From: WTFY01 sp965220875
GTDB lineage: Bacteria; Pseudomonadota; Gammaproteobacteria; UBA4575
Direction: 5' to 3'
NCBI GenBank assembly: GCA_965220875.1
Contig: OZ244849.1
Location: forward strand, 62,001-126,000
Length of the DNA: 64,000 nt
The position numbers and the translations under genes were made by a program. How positions within the stretch are numbered: the stretch's first letter is position 1; each line of letters starts with the position of its first letter. Shown here one piece after another: positions 8,222 to 17,848 of the stretch. A model generated the notes under the pieces. It was not told the DNA's origin and made no database searches. It saw only the letters and a program-made list of their open reading frames with translations.

Positions 8222-9907
8222 TTGCCAGGTTTCCTGTCTATTGAAAGAATTACAGCCCCGCCGAAATTCGACCGCTGGCGAATCCTTCCGGCAGCCATAG
8301 TAATTCACCTCTGCATCGGCTCGATCTATGCCTGGAGCATCTACAACCCGGCCCTGATCCGAACCCTGGGGGTCGTAACCAGCGCACCCGATGACTGGAC
8401 ACTGCGCCAGGTCGTATGGGTCTTCACCGCTGCAATCATCACCGCCGGGATTGCAGCCGCCATGACCGGGCGATGGATAGAGGTACTTGGGCCTCGAAAG
8501 ATCGGCCTGATCGCCGCAACCTGCTGGGGAGGCGGGTACCTGGTGGGGGGTGCAGGAATTCTCACTCACCAGCTGGGGCTGTTGTACCTCGGCTATGGGG
8601 TGATTGGCGGGACGGGGCTGGGCCTGGGTTACGTTTCCCCTATCGGCACACTGCTCAAGTGGTTCCCGGACCGCAGGGGCCTAGCCGCGGGCATGGCCAT
8701 CATGGGCTTCGGGGGTGGAGCCATGATCGGTGTCCCGCTGAAGGATTCCCTGATCCGCATGTTCTACCGGGCACCGGAATACCTGGGCACGATGGATCAA
8801 CTGGACCTGATCACCGAATCCGGCCGGCGCTACGCCATGATCGCCGGTCAGAAAATCGAGGTGGTCGTAGTCAACACGCTCGAGGCGGCACACATGATCC
8901 TGCCGGGGCCCGAAGGTGCATACGTCCTGGGGTCCGGCTCGGTTGGCGTGGCCCAGACATTTTTCATCACGGGGATAATCTATCTCGTCGTCATGGTCAC
9001 TGCAGTCCTTTCACTTCGCATCCCTGCACCCGGCTGGTCACCGGGCGTGCAGGTGGAACCCGGTAGCGGAAAAGACCCGCTGGTCACGCGACACCATGTC
9101 GATGTCGACCAGGCCCTGAAAACCCGCCAGTTCTACCTGCTTTGGGTTGTCTTCTGTCTGGGCATCACAGGCGGTGTCGGAATACTGGGCATGGCCAGTA
9201 CCATGATCCAGGACATCTTCGGCAACACCCTGCCCGGCATAGTCGATGCTGGCTTTGCCGGTACGTACGTGGTCATGATCAGCGTCTTCAACACGCTCGG
9301 CAGGTTCTTCTGGTCCTCCTGTTCGGATTACCTTGGGCGCAAGACGACCTACTGGATTTACTTTGTCCTGGGAATATTCCTGTACGGTTCGATTCCGTAC
9401 TTTGCCCATGCGGCGAGCGTGAACCCCTCCGTGGTCTGGCTGGTATGCTTCTACGCGGCCACGATGCTCATCTTCAGCTTGTTCGGCGGAGTGTTTGCAG
9501 CCCTTCCGGCCTATATCGCCGACCTGTTCGGTACCCGCCACCTGGCAGGAATTCATGGCCGGTTGCTGACCGCCTGGAGCGCCTCCAGTATCCTTGGACC
9601 TTTCGCCATGACATCACTGCGCGAACATGCCGAAAACCAATCCATGGACAAGCTGGCCTCGGCGATTGACCCGGACCTGTTTGCCCGGACATTCGGGGCC
9701 GGTACCGAACACCTGGATCAGCTTGTTTCCAACCACACGGTCACCCTGGCAAAGCTGGTTGAAATCGCACCGGCCGGCACTGTCGACCCGACACCCTATC
9801 TCTACAACAGCACCATGTACCTCATGGCGGCATTGCTGGGCATTGGCCTGATCTGCAATGCGCTGATCACGGGCGTGAAGCCGGCTCACTACATGCGGGA
9901 CAGCTGA
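8222..9907 (+). CDS. MFS transporter of the OFA (oxalate/formate antiporter-like) family
   Basis: This is a roughly 561-residue membrane protein with twelve predicted helices. The N-terminal signature RWRILPAAIVIHLCIGSIYAW is typical of the OFA branch of the major facilitator superfamily, whose members move small carboxylates. The helix 4-5 glycine-rich region (GYGVIGGTGLGLGY) and the motif GRFFWSSCSDYLGRK in the second half support this. A hydrophilic stretch of about 60 residues between helices 5 and 7 makes it longer than the usual ~430 residues. I prefer the TTG at 8222, with GGAG seven bases upstream, to the TTG at 8177. The substrate cannot be read from sequence. Confidence 0.85.
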   Translation: MPGFLSIERITAPPKFDRWRILPAAIVIHLCIGSIYAWSIYNPALIRTLGVVTSAPDDWTLRQVVWVFTAAIITAGIAAAMTGRWIEVLGPRKIGLIAATCWGGGYLVGGAGILTHQLGLLYLGYGVIGGTGLGLGYVSPIGTLLKWFPDRRGLAAGMAIMGFGGGAMIGVPLKDSLIRMFYRAPEYLGTMDQLDLITESGRRYAMIAGQKIEVVVVNTLEAAHMILPGPEGAYVLGSGSVGVAQTFFITGIIYLVVMVTAVLSLRIPAPGWSPGVQVEPGSGKDPLVTRHHVDVDQALKTRQFYLLWVVFCLGITGGVGILGMASTMIQDIFGNTLPGIVDAGFAGTYVVMISVFNTLGRFFWSSCSDYLGRKTTYWIYFVLGIFLYGSIPYFAHAASVNPSVVWLVCFYAATMLIFSLFGGVFAALPAYIADLFGTRHLAGIHGRLLTAWSASSILGPFAMTSLREHAENQSMDKLASAIDPDLFARTFGAGTEHLDQLVSNHTVTLAKLVEIAPAGTVDPTPYLYNSTMYLMAALLGIGLICNALITGVKPAHYMRDS

Positions 9908-9919
9908 CACGCATTCCCT

Positions 9920-10306
9920 ATGCCCTGCCTGAAATTCCTTCATTCGCGCATCGCATTCCTTTCAGGTTCACTGTCATGGCTTCCTGCAGGAATCATGCTT
10001 GCAGGCCTTGTCCGGAATCCCGGTGTCCACGAGATATACGAACCATGGCCGATGATGGTTCCCATGATGATCCTGCAGTTGGCGGTCATTGCACCATGTG
10101 GCCTGCCTCTGGCCCTGGCCTGCAGGCAGCTGTCTCGCAAGGGATACACGCGTGCAGCCTGGACCGCCATGGGGGTGCTGGCGCCTGTAACCATCTGGGC
10201 CTCCCTGTTTGCAGGACTGCTTGGACCGATCGCGATTGCACTCTATGCAGGCATTTCGAGCCTGCCCGTCTGGATTGCAGCACTAGTCCTCAAAAGCCGG
10301 GAGTGA
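9920..10306 (+). CDS. Small integral membrane protein of unknown function
   Basis: The 128-residue product has about four hydrophobic helices (for example WLPAGIMLAGLV, MMVPMMILQLAVIAPCGLPL and PIAIALYAGISSLPVWIAAL). The gene starts 12 bp after the OFA transporter and is probably translated from the same message. No clear ribosome-binding site precedes the ATG at 9920. I do not recognise a family; position suggests an accessory role to the transporter, but that is inference. Confidence 0.6.
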   Translation: MPCLKFLHSRIAFLSGSLSWLPAGIMLAGLVRNPGVHEIYEPWPMMVPMMILQLAVIAPCGLPLALACRQLSRKGYTRAAWTAMGVLAPVTIWASLFAGLLGPIAIALYAGISSLPVWIAALVLKSRE

Positions 10307-10449
10307 ACGTCACCTTCAAAGCCTGTGAAACCCTGGTGGAACGGTCAGGCAAATTCAGGATAGAATCATCAAAAAACAACAAGAAGTTTCATGAATGGAT
10401 GAACACAAGACCCCAAATCTGTCCCCATGTCAGCCTGGATTCCTGGCCA

Positions 10450-12351
10450 ATGCTCAATACCGACATACAAAAAAACCGTCGTGAACTGAACTTTTTCAGG
10501 TCCGGCAGGCACGTTGGCATTCCTGCAGCGATGGCAGCGCTGCTCATGCTGTTCAGCCTGCAGCCCCGGCCTTCCAATGCGCTTGAGCTGCCAGCCAGTG
10601 ACAGTGGTTTCACTGGATATTTCGATACCACGGTCTCGATCGGTGCTGCAAAACGTACCCAGGGACGAAAAAGCAGGCTGTTCGCCGTCTCCAACGGAGG
10701 TGCTGCATGGTCGAACAACGAGGACGATGGCAATCTCAACTATGACCCGGGTGATCTGGTCTCTGCCAACGTGAAAGTCACGCATGAACTTGAACTCAAC
10801 CGTCAGAATCTCGGGCTGTTCCTGCGTGCGTCCTATTTCTACGATTCTGCCATTGCGGACGACCGCCCCGAGCGCACTCCCCTGTCCCAAAGCGCCAAGA
10901 AACGGGCCGGGTACGACCTCAACCTGCTTGATGCCTACGTGACGGGCAATTTCGACGTTGGCGGGATCCCGCTATCGGTACGCGTCGGCGACCAGGTGAT
11001 CAACTGGGGAGAAAGCATATTCATTCGCAACGGACTGAACTCGATCAACCCGGTGGACAGTTCCAAGGTCCGCGTAGCGGGTGCGGAGGTACGGGATGTG
11101 CTGGAGCCTGTCACGGCAGCCAACATCAGGCTTGGACTCACGGACAACCTGTCCCTGGAAAGTTTCTACCAGCTTCGCTGGGTTCATACCGAGCTTGAAC
11201 CGGCGGGGACGTTCTTCTCTACCAGCGACTCTGCAAGCCCCGGTGCCGGTATTGCCCATATCGGGTTCGGAGTTCCAGGCAGGTCGGACGACAACGTGGG
11301 TGCAGCGGACCCTGCCTGCCCTGTTACCTGCTCCCGTGTACCGCGCGCACGCGACCGGGATGCAGACGATGAAGGGCAGTTCGGCCTAGCACTGCGTTAT
11401 TTCGCACCCATGCTGAACGATGCGGAACTGGGCTTCTACTATGCACGCATCCACAGCCGCCTGCCGCTGGTTTCGGTCCGCTCGGGCATGTTGAGCGCGG
11501 TGCACACCGAGCAGGGCTACGCGGGCTCCATGCGCTATTTCCGGGAATTCCCCGAAGACATCGACCTGCTGGGCGCCAGTTTCAACACGGAGCTCGGCAC
11601 GAGCGGTTTCGCCATCCAGGGGGAGCTGTCCTACCGCAGGGACCAGCCACTCCAGATAGACAGTACCGAGCTTTTTTTCTCCTCGCTGTCTCCCCTTCGC
11701 CTGATGCAGGTTCACCCGGGCCTGCCACCGGCTGCAGCGGCGGCCTTTACGCAGCTCATGCAGGCAGGTGCACTGCTCAGCACGAGCCAGACCGGACCGC
11801 TGGACCAGGGCGAGGAACTGGCGGGATTTCGGCGCAAGAACGTACTCCAGGGTTCGCTTGCCATCTCCAAGGTACTGGGCCCATCCGCCTTGCCCGGAGC
11901 TGACCAGACGGTGTTCCTCGCCGAGGCCGGCTTCACACGGGTCCAAAGCATGGAAAAGCGGTCGAAACTTCGTTACGAGGCACCCGGCACATGGACCAGT
12001 GCGAACCCGGTATTTACTGCCGCAGGACTCCAGCCGGCCACCCAGGAAGGCGGCTATGCCGATGCCTTCTCATGGGGGTACCGCCTGCTTGCCCGGGCCT
12101 CCTACAATAACGCCATCGGTCCTGTGAACCTGTCGCCGCAGCTTGCCTTCTCGCACGATGTGAACGGAACAGCACCGACTCCCATCGCAAATTACGTGGA
12201 GGACCGCAAAACGGTCACCCTGTCACTCAAGGCAAGTTACCTGAATTCCTGGCAGGCCAGCCTGTCCTACACCAACTATTTCGGCGGCGGTTCCGCCAAC
12301 CTGCTGGGCGACCGTGACTTCCTGGCACTCACAGCGAACTATTCATTCTGA
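10450..12351 (+). CDS. DUF1302 outer-membrane protein
   Basis: The protein is about 633 residues from the ATG at 10450 (an in-frame ATG at 10399 is the alternative; neither has a strong ribosome-binding site). After a signal peptide ending PRPSNALELP it shows repeated amphipathic beta strands, consistent with a large outer-membrane barrel, and ends in an aromatic strand (FLALTANYSF). The segment VGDQVINWGESIFIRNGLNS is the conserved DUF1302 core. DUF1302 proteins are usually encoded with DUF1329, YCF48-like and RND proteins, exactly as here. The set is often found near genes for catabolism of hydrophobic compounds and is thought to move them across the envelope. No substrate is evident. Confidence 0.85.
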   Translation: MLNTDIQKNRRELNFFRSGRHVGIPAAMAALLMLFSLQPRPSNALELPASDSGFTGYFDTTVSIGAAKRTQGRKSRLFAVSNGGAAWSNNEDDGNLNYDPGDLVSANVKVTHELELNRQNLGLFLRASYFYDSAIADDRPERTPLSQSAKKRAGYDLNLLDAYVTGNFDVGGIPLSVRVGDQVINWGESIFIRNGLNSINPVDSSKVRVAGAEVRDVLEPVTAANIRLGLTDNLSLESFYQLRWVHTELEPAGTFFSTSDSASPGAGIAHIGFGVPGRSDDNVGAADPACPVTCSRVPRARDRDADDEGQFGLALRYFAPMLNDAELGFYYARIHSRLPLVSVRSGMLSAVHTEQGYAGSMRYFREFPEDIDLLGASFNTELGTSGFAIQGELSYRRDQPLQIDSTELFFSSLSPLRLMQVHPGLPPAAAAAFTQLMQAGALLSTSQTGPLDQGEELAGFRRKNVLQGSLAISKVLGPSALPGADQTVFLAEAGFTRVQSMEKRSKLRYEAPGTWTSANPVFTAAGLQPATQEGGYADAFSWGYRLLARASYNNAIGPVNLSPQLAFSHDVNGTAPTPIANYVEDRKTVTLSLKASYLNSWQASLSYTNYFGGGSANLLGDRDFLALTANYSF

Positions 12352-12373
12352 GCAGCGGTACGGAGAACGGGAT

Positions 12374-13747
12374 ATGAAAATCATCAACCGGCAATGGGCC
12401 ATTCCCACTGCGGCACTCATGGCACTGGCCATCCTGGCCACCCCGGTTCCAGCCGGGGTAACGGACGAGGAAGCGGCCAGGCTGGGCGCTGAACTGACAC
12501 CGCTGGGCGCCACGGCAGCCGGCAACGAAGCCGGCACCATTCCGCCCTGGGAAGGCGGTATTACCCGCGCACCCGATGGCTATGAGCCGGGCATGCATCA
12601 TCCAGATCCTTTTCCGGAAGACAGGCCCCTGTTTACCATTACCGCAGACAACTACCCGGAGCATGAAGCCCATCTCTCACCTGGCCAGGTGGCACTGTTT
12701 CAGCGCTACCCGGAAACCTTCCGAATGCCGGTCTATCCCACCCGGCGCAGCGCCTCCCTGCCACAGCGGATGTACGACCGAACGATTGCCAATGCCACGA
12801 CTGCAAGGCTGACCGAACATGGCAACGGGGTCCTGGATGCCGCCGAGGGCATCCCGTTCCCGATTCCGGAGAATGGCCTCGAAGCGGTCTGGAACCACCT
12901 CCTGCGCTATCGCGGCCAGACCCTTGTTACGAACTACGGCCAGGCCGTCCTCACGGCTGACGGCAACTACGTGATGGTACGCCTCAAGGAGGAAATCCTC
13001 TGGGCCTATCACCAGCCGGGGGCCACGACCTCGACCATCGAAAACAAGCTTGCCTATTTCCGCCAGGAAGTGATGGCCCCGCCCAGGCTCGCCGGACAGA
13101 TCCTGCTGGTCCATGAAACGCTCAACCAGGCGGCTGAACTGCGCAAGGCGTGGGTGTACAGCCCTGGCCTTCGCCGGGTACGGCGCGCACCCAATGTCGC
13201 CTACGACAACCCGGGCACCGCAGCAGATGGCCAGCGGACCAACGACCAATCCGATACCTTCAACGGTGCACCGGACCGCTACGAGTGGACGCTGGTGGGC
13301 AAGAAGGAACTCTACATCCCCTATAACAGCTACAGGCTGCACAGTGACCAGAACAATTTCGATGACATCCTGAAACCGGGCCACATCAATCCCGAGCTGA
13401 CACGCTACGAGCTGCACAGGGTCTGGGTAGTCGATGCACGGATCAAACAGGGCACCCGTCATATCTATGCCCGGCGCACGTTCTATCTTGACGAGGATTC
13501 CTGGCAAATCGCCATTGCGGACCACTATGACGGGCGCGGGGAGATCTGGAGAGTCACCGAAGCACACACGATTAATTACTACGAGGTCCCGCTCACCTGG
13601 ACCACAGCATTGACGATATATGACCTGCAAAACGGTCGCTATCTCGCCATGGGGCTCAACAACGAATACGATCTGCCAAGCTTTGACGTGCCGCTGGACC
13701 GCCGGGAATTCACACCCGAAGCATTGCGCGCTCTCGGCCGCCGCTAA
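12374..13747 (+). CDS. DUF1329 periplasmic protein (LolA/LolB-like fold)
   Basis: The 457-residue protein has a signal peptide (cleavage after ATPVPAG) and the DUF1329 hallmarks: a proline/glycine-rich N-terminus (GNEAGTIPPWEGGI), a central RKAWVYSPGLRRVRRAPNVAYD segment with an acidic stretch, and RHIYARRTFYLDEDSWQIAI near the C-terminus. The fold resembles outer-membrane lipoprotein-sorting proteins that carry lipids. I chose the ATG at 12374 with GGAG upstream; the longer frame overlaps the DUF1302 gene. It is 22 bp downstream of the DUF1302 gene and upstream of the YCF48-like gene, so it probably shuttles a hydrophobic cargo through the periplasm between the RND pump and the barrel (inference). 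Confidence 0.85.
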   Translation: MKIINRQWAIPTAALMALAILATPVPAGVTDEEAARLGAELTPLGATAAGNEAGTIPPWEGGITRAPDGYEPGMHHPDPFPEDRPLFTITADNYPEHEAHLSPGQVALFQRYPETFRMPVYPTRRSASLPQRMYDRTIANATTARLTEHGNGVLDAAEGIPFPIPENGLEAVWNHLLRYRGQTLVTNYGQAVLTADGNYVMVRLKEEILWAYHQPGATTSTIENKLAYFRQEVMAPPRLAGQILLVHETLNQAAELRKAWVYSPGLRRVRRAPNVAYDNPGTAADGQRTNDQSDTFNGAPDRYEWTLVGKKELYIPYNSYRLHSDQNNFDDILKPGHINPELTRYELHRVWVVDARIKQGTRHIYARRTFYLDEDSWQIAIADHYDGRGEIWRVTEAHTINYYEVPLTWTTALTIYDLQNGRYLAMGLNNEYDLPSFDVPLDRREFTPEALRALGRR

Positions 13748-14744
13748 GTTCTGCAAAGGTGCGCGGCCGGGTCGGCCGCCATCCCTTCCGGCACTGACGC
13801 TGTTCCTGGCCCTTGCGGCAGCAGCCTATCCCCTGTTCGCCGGGCCACTGGACGAAACGGCGCCCGTTCTGGCCTGCCCGGAATGCAGCCTCATCACAGA
13901 CGCCATTGCCGTACCGCAAGGCATGGTCGCGGTAGGCGAGCGCGGCCTGATTGCCTACCGCGCACCGAACGGTGACTGGAACCAGGTTCCGGTACCGGTC
14001 CGGCGTATGCTCACGGCGGTGACCCGCACGGGTGCAGGACACCTCGTCGCAGTCGGCCATGATGCCACGGTACTCACGAATACCGGGTCCAGGGCAAACT
14101 GGACCGTCCTCCAGGTGAATCCCCGGCAGGACATGCCGTTGCTCGATGTATGGATGGCAGAAGACGGAAGCGGGTTTGCGGTGGGTGCCTACGGCCTGGT
14201 ACTGGCCACGAAGGACCATGGCCTCAGCTGGTCCCGACAGCAGGTTGACCCCCGGGAATCCCATTTCTACTCCATCCGCGAAACCCCGGACGGGGTACTG
14301 TTCATCGCCGGGGAATTCGGCACGGTATTCCGCTCCCGCGACCGGGGGGCAAGCTGGGTCCGGCTGGATACAGGCTGGGACGGGACCTTTTTCGGCCTCG
14401 GGATCAGTCGTGCGGGCCGCATCCTGCTGTGCGGGCTCGAAGGTGCAGTCCTCGAAAGCCGGGACGGGGGCCAGGCCTGGCGGTCTCTGGACAGCGGTGT
14501 TTCCACATCCCTGTACGATATCGCCTTTCTGCCCGATGACCGTGCCGTGATTGCCGGGGCCGACGGCACGGTACTGGCAGAGTCGGCACCGGGCAGGTTC
14601 GAACGCATCGCGCGCGCGCACCGCGGTGCGATCACGGCCATCGTCGTTACAGGCCCGGACTCGGTACTGCTGTTTGGTGAAGGGGGCGTGCACCGGCAGG
14701 CCCTGCAGCCCAACCGGCCTGCAGGGCTGGACAATGAGCGGTAA
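13620..14744 (+). CDS. YCF48/BNR-repeat beta-propeller protein, periplasmic
   Basis: From about 13790 the frame encodes a signal-like hydrophobic segment (LPALTLFLALAAAAYPLFAG) and then a propeller of repeats such as GWDGTFFGLGISRAGRILLCG and VFRSRDRGASWVRLD, the YCF48/photosystem-II-assembly-like fold. The propeller probably acts as a scaffold in the RND system. There is no ATG, GTG or TTG between the end of the DUF1329 gene (13747) and the signal segment. The possible starts are an ATG at 13620 or a TTG at 13683, both inside the upstream gene, which would put 35-56 residues before the signal. The exact start is therefore unresolved. The stop overlaps the RND start (ATGAGCGGTAA). Confidence 0.75.
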   Translation: MTCKTVAISPWGSTTNTICQALTCRWTAGNSHPKHCALSAAAKFCKGARPGRPPSLPALTLFLALAAAAYPLFAGPLDETAPVLACPECSLITDAIAVPQGMVAVGERGLIAYRAPNGDWNQVPVPVRRMLTAVTRTGAGHLVAVGHDATVLTNTGSRANWTVLQVNPRQDMPLLDVWMAEDGSGFAVGAYGLVLATKDHGLSWSRQQVDPRESHFYSIRETPDGVLFIAGEFGTVFRSRDRGASWVRLDTGWDGTFFGLGISRAGRILLCGLEGAVLESRDGGQAWRSLDSGVSTSLYDIAFLPDDRAVIAGADGTVLAESAPGRFERIARAHRGAITAIVVTGPDSVLLFGEGGVHRQALQPNRPAGLDNER

Positions 14745-17103
14745 CGCAGCCGTGAACCGGTCAGCCTTTGCAAGGCGGTGGGTCCATACGCTCGAAGATG
14801 CGCTGTTCCGGAACCGGGCGCTGGTGCTTCTCGCGTTCGCCCTGGTGAGCCTTGCCCTGGCACTGTCCGCCACCCGGCTCGAGATCGACGCCGGATTCGA
14901 GAAACACCTGCCCAGCAACCATCCTTTCATGCAGGTCTTCACCGAGTACCAGGACGAGTTCGGCGGTGCCAACCGGTTGCTGGTTGCAGTACGGGCACGT
15001 TCAGGTGACATTTATTCCGCTCCCTTCCTTGAAACCCTCAGGGACGTCACGGATGCCGTGTTCTTCCTGCCCGGCATCAACAAGGCTTCCGTCCGCTCGC
15101 TGTTCACTCCCAACGTCCGGTTCATCGAAGTGGTGCGGGGCGGTTTCACAGGCGGCAACGTGGTCCCTGCTGACTACAGCGGTACCGACGAGGATGTACG
15201 CCAGGTACGCATCAACGTGTTCAAGGCGGGCATTGTCGGGCGGCTCGTGGCGAATGATCTCTCTGCCGCAATGGTCACGGCGGAACTGGTCGAAACTGAC
15301 CCGCTCACCGGGGAGCGGCTCGACTACATCAGGGTGGCGCGTATGCTGGAGGAGCAGCTGCGTGACCACTATTCAGACCCGCATACGGATATTCACATCA
15401 TCGGATTCGCCAAGATGGTCGGCGAAATTGCAGACCATGCTGGCAATGCACTGATGTTTTTCGCTCTCGCACTTGTGCTGTCGCTGGTACCGGTGTACCT
15501 CTTCATTCGCTCGGTGCGCTATACGGCGCTGCTGATGCTGTGTTCGGTCGTGGCCGTGACCTGGACCCTGGGCCTGCTGTCCCTGCTTGGTTCCGGCATC
15601 GACCCGATGTCTATCCTGGTCCCGTTTCTGGTCCTGGCCATCGGTATCTCGCACGGGGTCCAGGTCACCGGGGCGGCAGGTACGGCCGTGCGCAACGGTG
15701 CCGGTGCAACGGATGCGGCCCGCACTGCCTTTCGCAGGCTCATCGTCCCGGGAGCCCTGGCCCTGGCCAGCGACTGCGCCGGATTCCTGACCATGCTGAT
15801 CATAGATGTCCAGATCATCCGCGACCTGGCCATCACCATGAGCATCGGTGTAACCGTCATCCTGTTCACCAACCTCATGCTCCTGCCGGTCCTGATCTCC
15901 TATGCCCGTCACGACGACAAATACCGCCTGCGCCTGCAGGCGGTCAACCGGGCCAGGGCTGCGGTATGGGAGCGTCTTTCCCGCCTGGCATCGTGGCCCG
16001 CGTCGGGAATCATGCTGGTGGCGGCACTTGCGATCTTCGGCGCCGGCTTCCAGACCGCGCAGCATTACGCGATTGGCGATGTCCACGAAGGCGTCCCCGA
16101 GCTGCGTGCCGACTCCCGGTACAACCGTGACAGTGCCGAGATCACGCGGCTTTTCGAAGTGGGCGCAGACATCCTAACAGTGATTGCCGAGACCCGCCCG
16201 GACACCTGTGTAGACTTTGATGTCATGGACCGGATCGATGATTTCGCAGCGCAGATGGCCCAGGTCCCCGGGGTACAGTCCACGCTGTCCCTGCCCGGTG
16301 TCGTGCGCAAAATCAACGCCGGATACAACGAGGGGCACCCGAAGTGGCAGATGCTGCCGCGAACCACCTCGACACTGGTGCAATCGGTGAGCCCGATCGA
16401 GTCCGGCTCCGGGCTGCTGAATGCGGACTGCTCTGTCATGCCAGTCATGATCTTTACCACCGATCACCGGGCCGAAACCATCGACCGCGTGCTGTCGGCC
16501 GTATCGGCCTATGCTGAAGTCCACGACAGCGACGGGCTGCGCTTTCGCCTTGCGACCGGCAATCTCGGCGTGATGGCCGCCACCAACGATCTGGTCCGGG
16601 ATTCCGAGTTCGAAATGCTGGTCTGGATCTACTGCGCCGTGATTGCACTGTGCCTGCTTGCCTTTCGCTCGATCCGGGGCACGCTGTGCGTCGTACTCCC
16701 GCTTGCCCTGGTGTCCACCCTTACCTTCGCCCTGATGGCCCTGCTGGAAATCGGGCTTAAGGTGTCCACCCTTCCGGTGGCGGCGCTTGGCGTCGGGATA
16801 GGAGTCGACTACGGAATCTATATCTTCAGTGACGTGAAACGCAGGCTGGATGGCGGCGCAGACCTGGTCGATGCGTTCCGCGGAACCCTTGCGGTGACCG
16901 GCAACGCGGTGCTGGTCACCGGGATGACCCTGGCGCTGGGCGTGATCACCTGGGTGTTTTCATCCCTCAAGTTCCAGGCCGACATGGGCCTTCTGCTGGC
17001 ATTCATGTTCCTGGCCAACATGGCCGGAGCGGTACTGCTGTCCCCTGCACTGGCCTGGCTGTTCTACACGGTGCCAAGCCGCTTATATAGCCGTGTTAAG
17101 TGA
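14734..17103 (+). CDS. RND-superfamily (MMPL/HpnN-like) transporter with a replaced C-terminus
   Basis: The 789-residue inner-membrane protein has the RND layout of two repeats, each with one helix, a large periplasmic loop and about five helices (first: ALMFFALALVLSLVPVY to SIGVTVILFTNLMLL; second: MLVWIYCAVIALCLLAF to the end). SHGVQVTGAAGTA and GVGIGVDYGIYIFSDVKRR match the MMPL/patched-type family that moves lipids or hydrophobic molecules with proton flow. The ATG at 14734 overlaps the YCF48 stop. After a 50-bp repeat (17014-17063) the last residues (YTVPSRLYSRVK) are AT-rich and differ from FTIPGRLRDRLASRP encoded at 19180-19228, so an insertion has swapped the tail. Function is probably kept. 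Confidence 0.88.
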   Translation: MSGNAAVNRSAFARRWVHTLEDALFRNRALVLLAFALVSLALALSATRLEIDAGFEKHLPSNHPFMQVFTEYQDEFGGANRLLVAVRARSGDIYSAPFLETLRDVTDAVFFLPGINKASVRSLFTPNVRFIEVVRGGFTGGNVVPADYSGTDEDVRQVRINVFKAGIVGRLVANDLSAAMVTAELVETDPLTGERLDYIRVARMLEEQLRDHYSDPHTDIHIIGFAKMVGEIADHAGNALMFFALALVLSLVPVYLFIRSVRYTALLMLCSVVAVTWTLGLLSLLGSGIDPMSILVPFLVLAIGISHGVQVTGAAGTAVRNGAGATDAARTAFRRLIVPGALALASDCAGFLTMLIIDVQIIRDLAITMSIGVTVILFTNLMLLPVLISYARHDDKYRLRLQAVNRARAAVWERLSRLASWPASGIMLVAALAIFGAGFQTAQHYAIGDVHEGVPELRADSRYNRDSAEITRLFEVGADILTVIAETRPDTCVDFDVMDRIDDFAAQMAQVPGVQSTLSLPGVVRKINAGYNEGHPKWQMLPRTTSTLVQSVSPIESGSGLLNADCSVMPVMIFTTDHRAETIDRVLSAVSAYAEVHDSDGLRFRLATGNLGVMAATNDLVRDSEFEMLVWIYCAVIALCLLAFRSIRGTLCVVLPLALVSTLTFALMALLEIGLKVSTLPVAALGVGIGVDYGIYIFSDVKRRLDGGADLVDAFRGTLAVTGNAVLVTGMTLALGVITWVFSSLKFQADMGLLLAFMFLANMAGAVLLSPALAWLFYTVPSRLYSRVK
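17014..17063 (+). repeat. 50-bp direct repeat, left copy (attachment-like core)
   Basis: The block beginning GCCAACATGGCCGGAGCGGT and ending CTGGCCTGGCTGTT is identical to 19130-19179. It lies within the last coding helix of the RND gene. Sequence to its left is GC-rich chromosome; sequence to its right becomes AT-rich within about 25 bases. Confidence 0.92.
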
Positions 17104-17164
17104 TTTGTATTATTTTTTGCTTTTGCTGAAAATGGCTTGATGGATAGAGGCGACCCACTCATAA

Positions 17165-17329
17165 ACCACTCAAAAGAAAGAAAATACGTTACAAACCTGG
17201 ATTGTCATTTATCATGCTGGCCACAGTTTTCATACCAGAGGATTAAGTTTTGGTTTACTCATCTCTGGTCTTGGTATTGTTGGCGGACTTGTGTATGCGA
17301 TTGTTAAAGATTTCTTTCTTCATACTTGA
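17165..17329 (+). pseudogene. Fragment of a small membrane-protein reading frame
   Basis: A 54-codon open frame without a usual start codon encodes a hydrophobic tail (FGLLISGLGIVGGLVYAIVK). It ends nine bases before the next gene. It could be the 3' end of a gene cut by the left boundary, or a short gene using a rare start. Weakly supported. Confidence 0.25.
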
Positions 17330-17338
17330 ACCATCACT

Positions 17339-17848
17339 ATGTACGAAAAAGAAAAGATAGAACAAACAATTAAGGAAGCAGAGCTTGCTCACAGTACTCA
17401 AATGGACTACGCATTCCGACTTATTGAAGCTACTAATACTGACAGTAATATTGTTTTACGCGCACTATTAATTATAAATGGTGGTGCATGTATAGCTTTG
17501 CTTGCATTCATAGGAAAGCTTTTGCCAACATCACCAAATGACACAGAAAATATTTCAGTTATCGGTAGTCTACTAACTGAATCTTTAATATGGTTTGCTT
17601 GGGGTGTAGCAGCAACAATTGTTGCAATGGTATTTTCTTATGCCACGAGCTATTGTGCAGCACATTCAGCAGTTGAATGTCGTAGGGATTATAATTTTCC
17701 CTATGTACATAAAACCGACAAGTCAAATAAGTGGGAAAAGAGATCCCGAATGTTGCACTACCTATGGGCTGGCACCACTGGCATCGCAGTCGTATTTTTT
17801 ATACTTGGAATTTTAGGTGTAAGTGAGATAGTTAGTACTCTGTTGTAA
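17339..17848 (+). CDS. Membrane protein of unknown function carried by the insertion
   Basis: The 169-residue product starts with a charged helix (EKEKIEQTIKEAELAHSTQ), then has three hydrophobic segments at about residues 41-62, 83-104 and 143-166, with a basic cytoplasm-like loop (CRRDYNFPYVHKTDKSNK) between the second and third. Codon use is AT-rich, unlike the neighbouring chromosome. I do not recognise a family. Small helical membrane proteins beside a nucleotide-fold protein occur in several defence modules as pore or anchor subunits; that role is only a suggestion. Confidence 0.65.
   Translation: MYEKEKIEQTIKEAELAHSTQMDYAFRLIEATNTDSNIVLRALLIINGGACIALLAFIGKLLPTSPNDTENISVIGSLLTESLIWFAWGVAATIVAMVFSYATSYCAAHSAVECRRDYNFPYVHKTDKSNKWEKRSRMLHYLWAGTTGIAVVFFILGILGVSEIVSTLL

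Noticed and set aside
13710..15011. A 433-codon minus-strand frame over the YCF48 and RND genes
   Set aside because: Antisense shadow of genes with good homology; no domain or ribosome-binding site.
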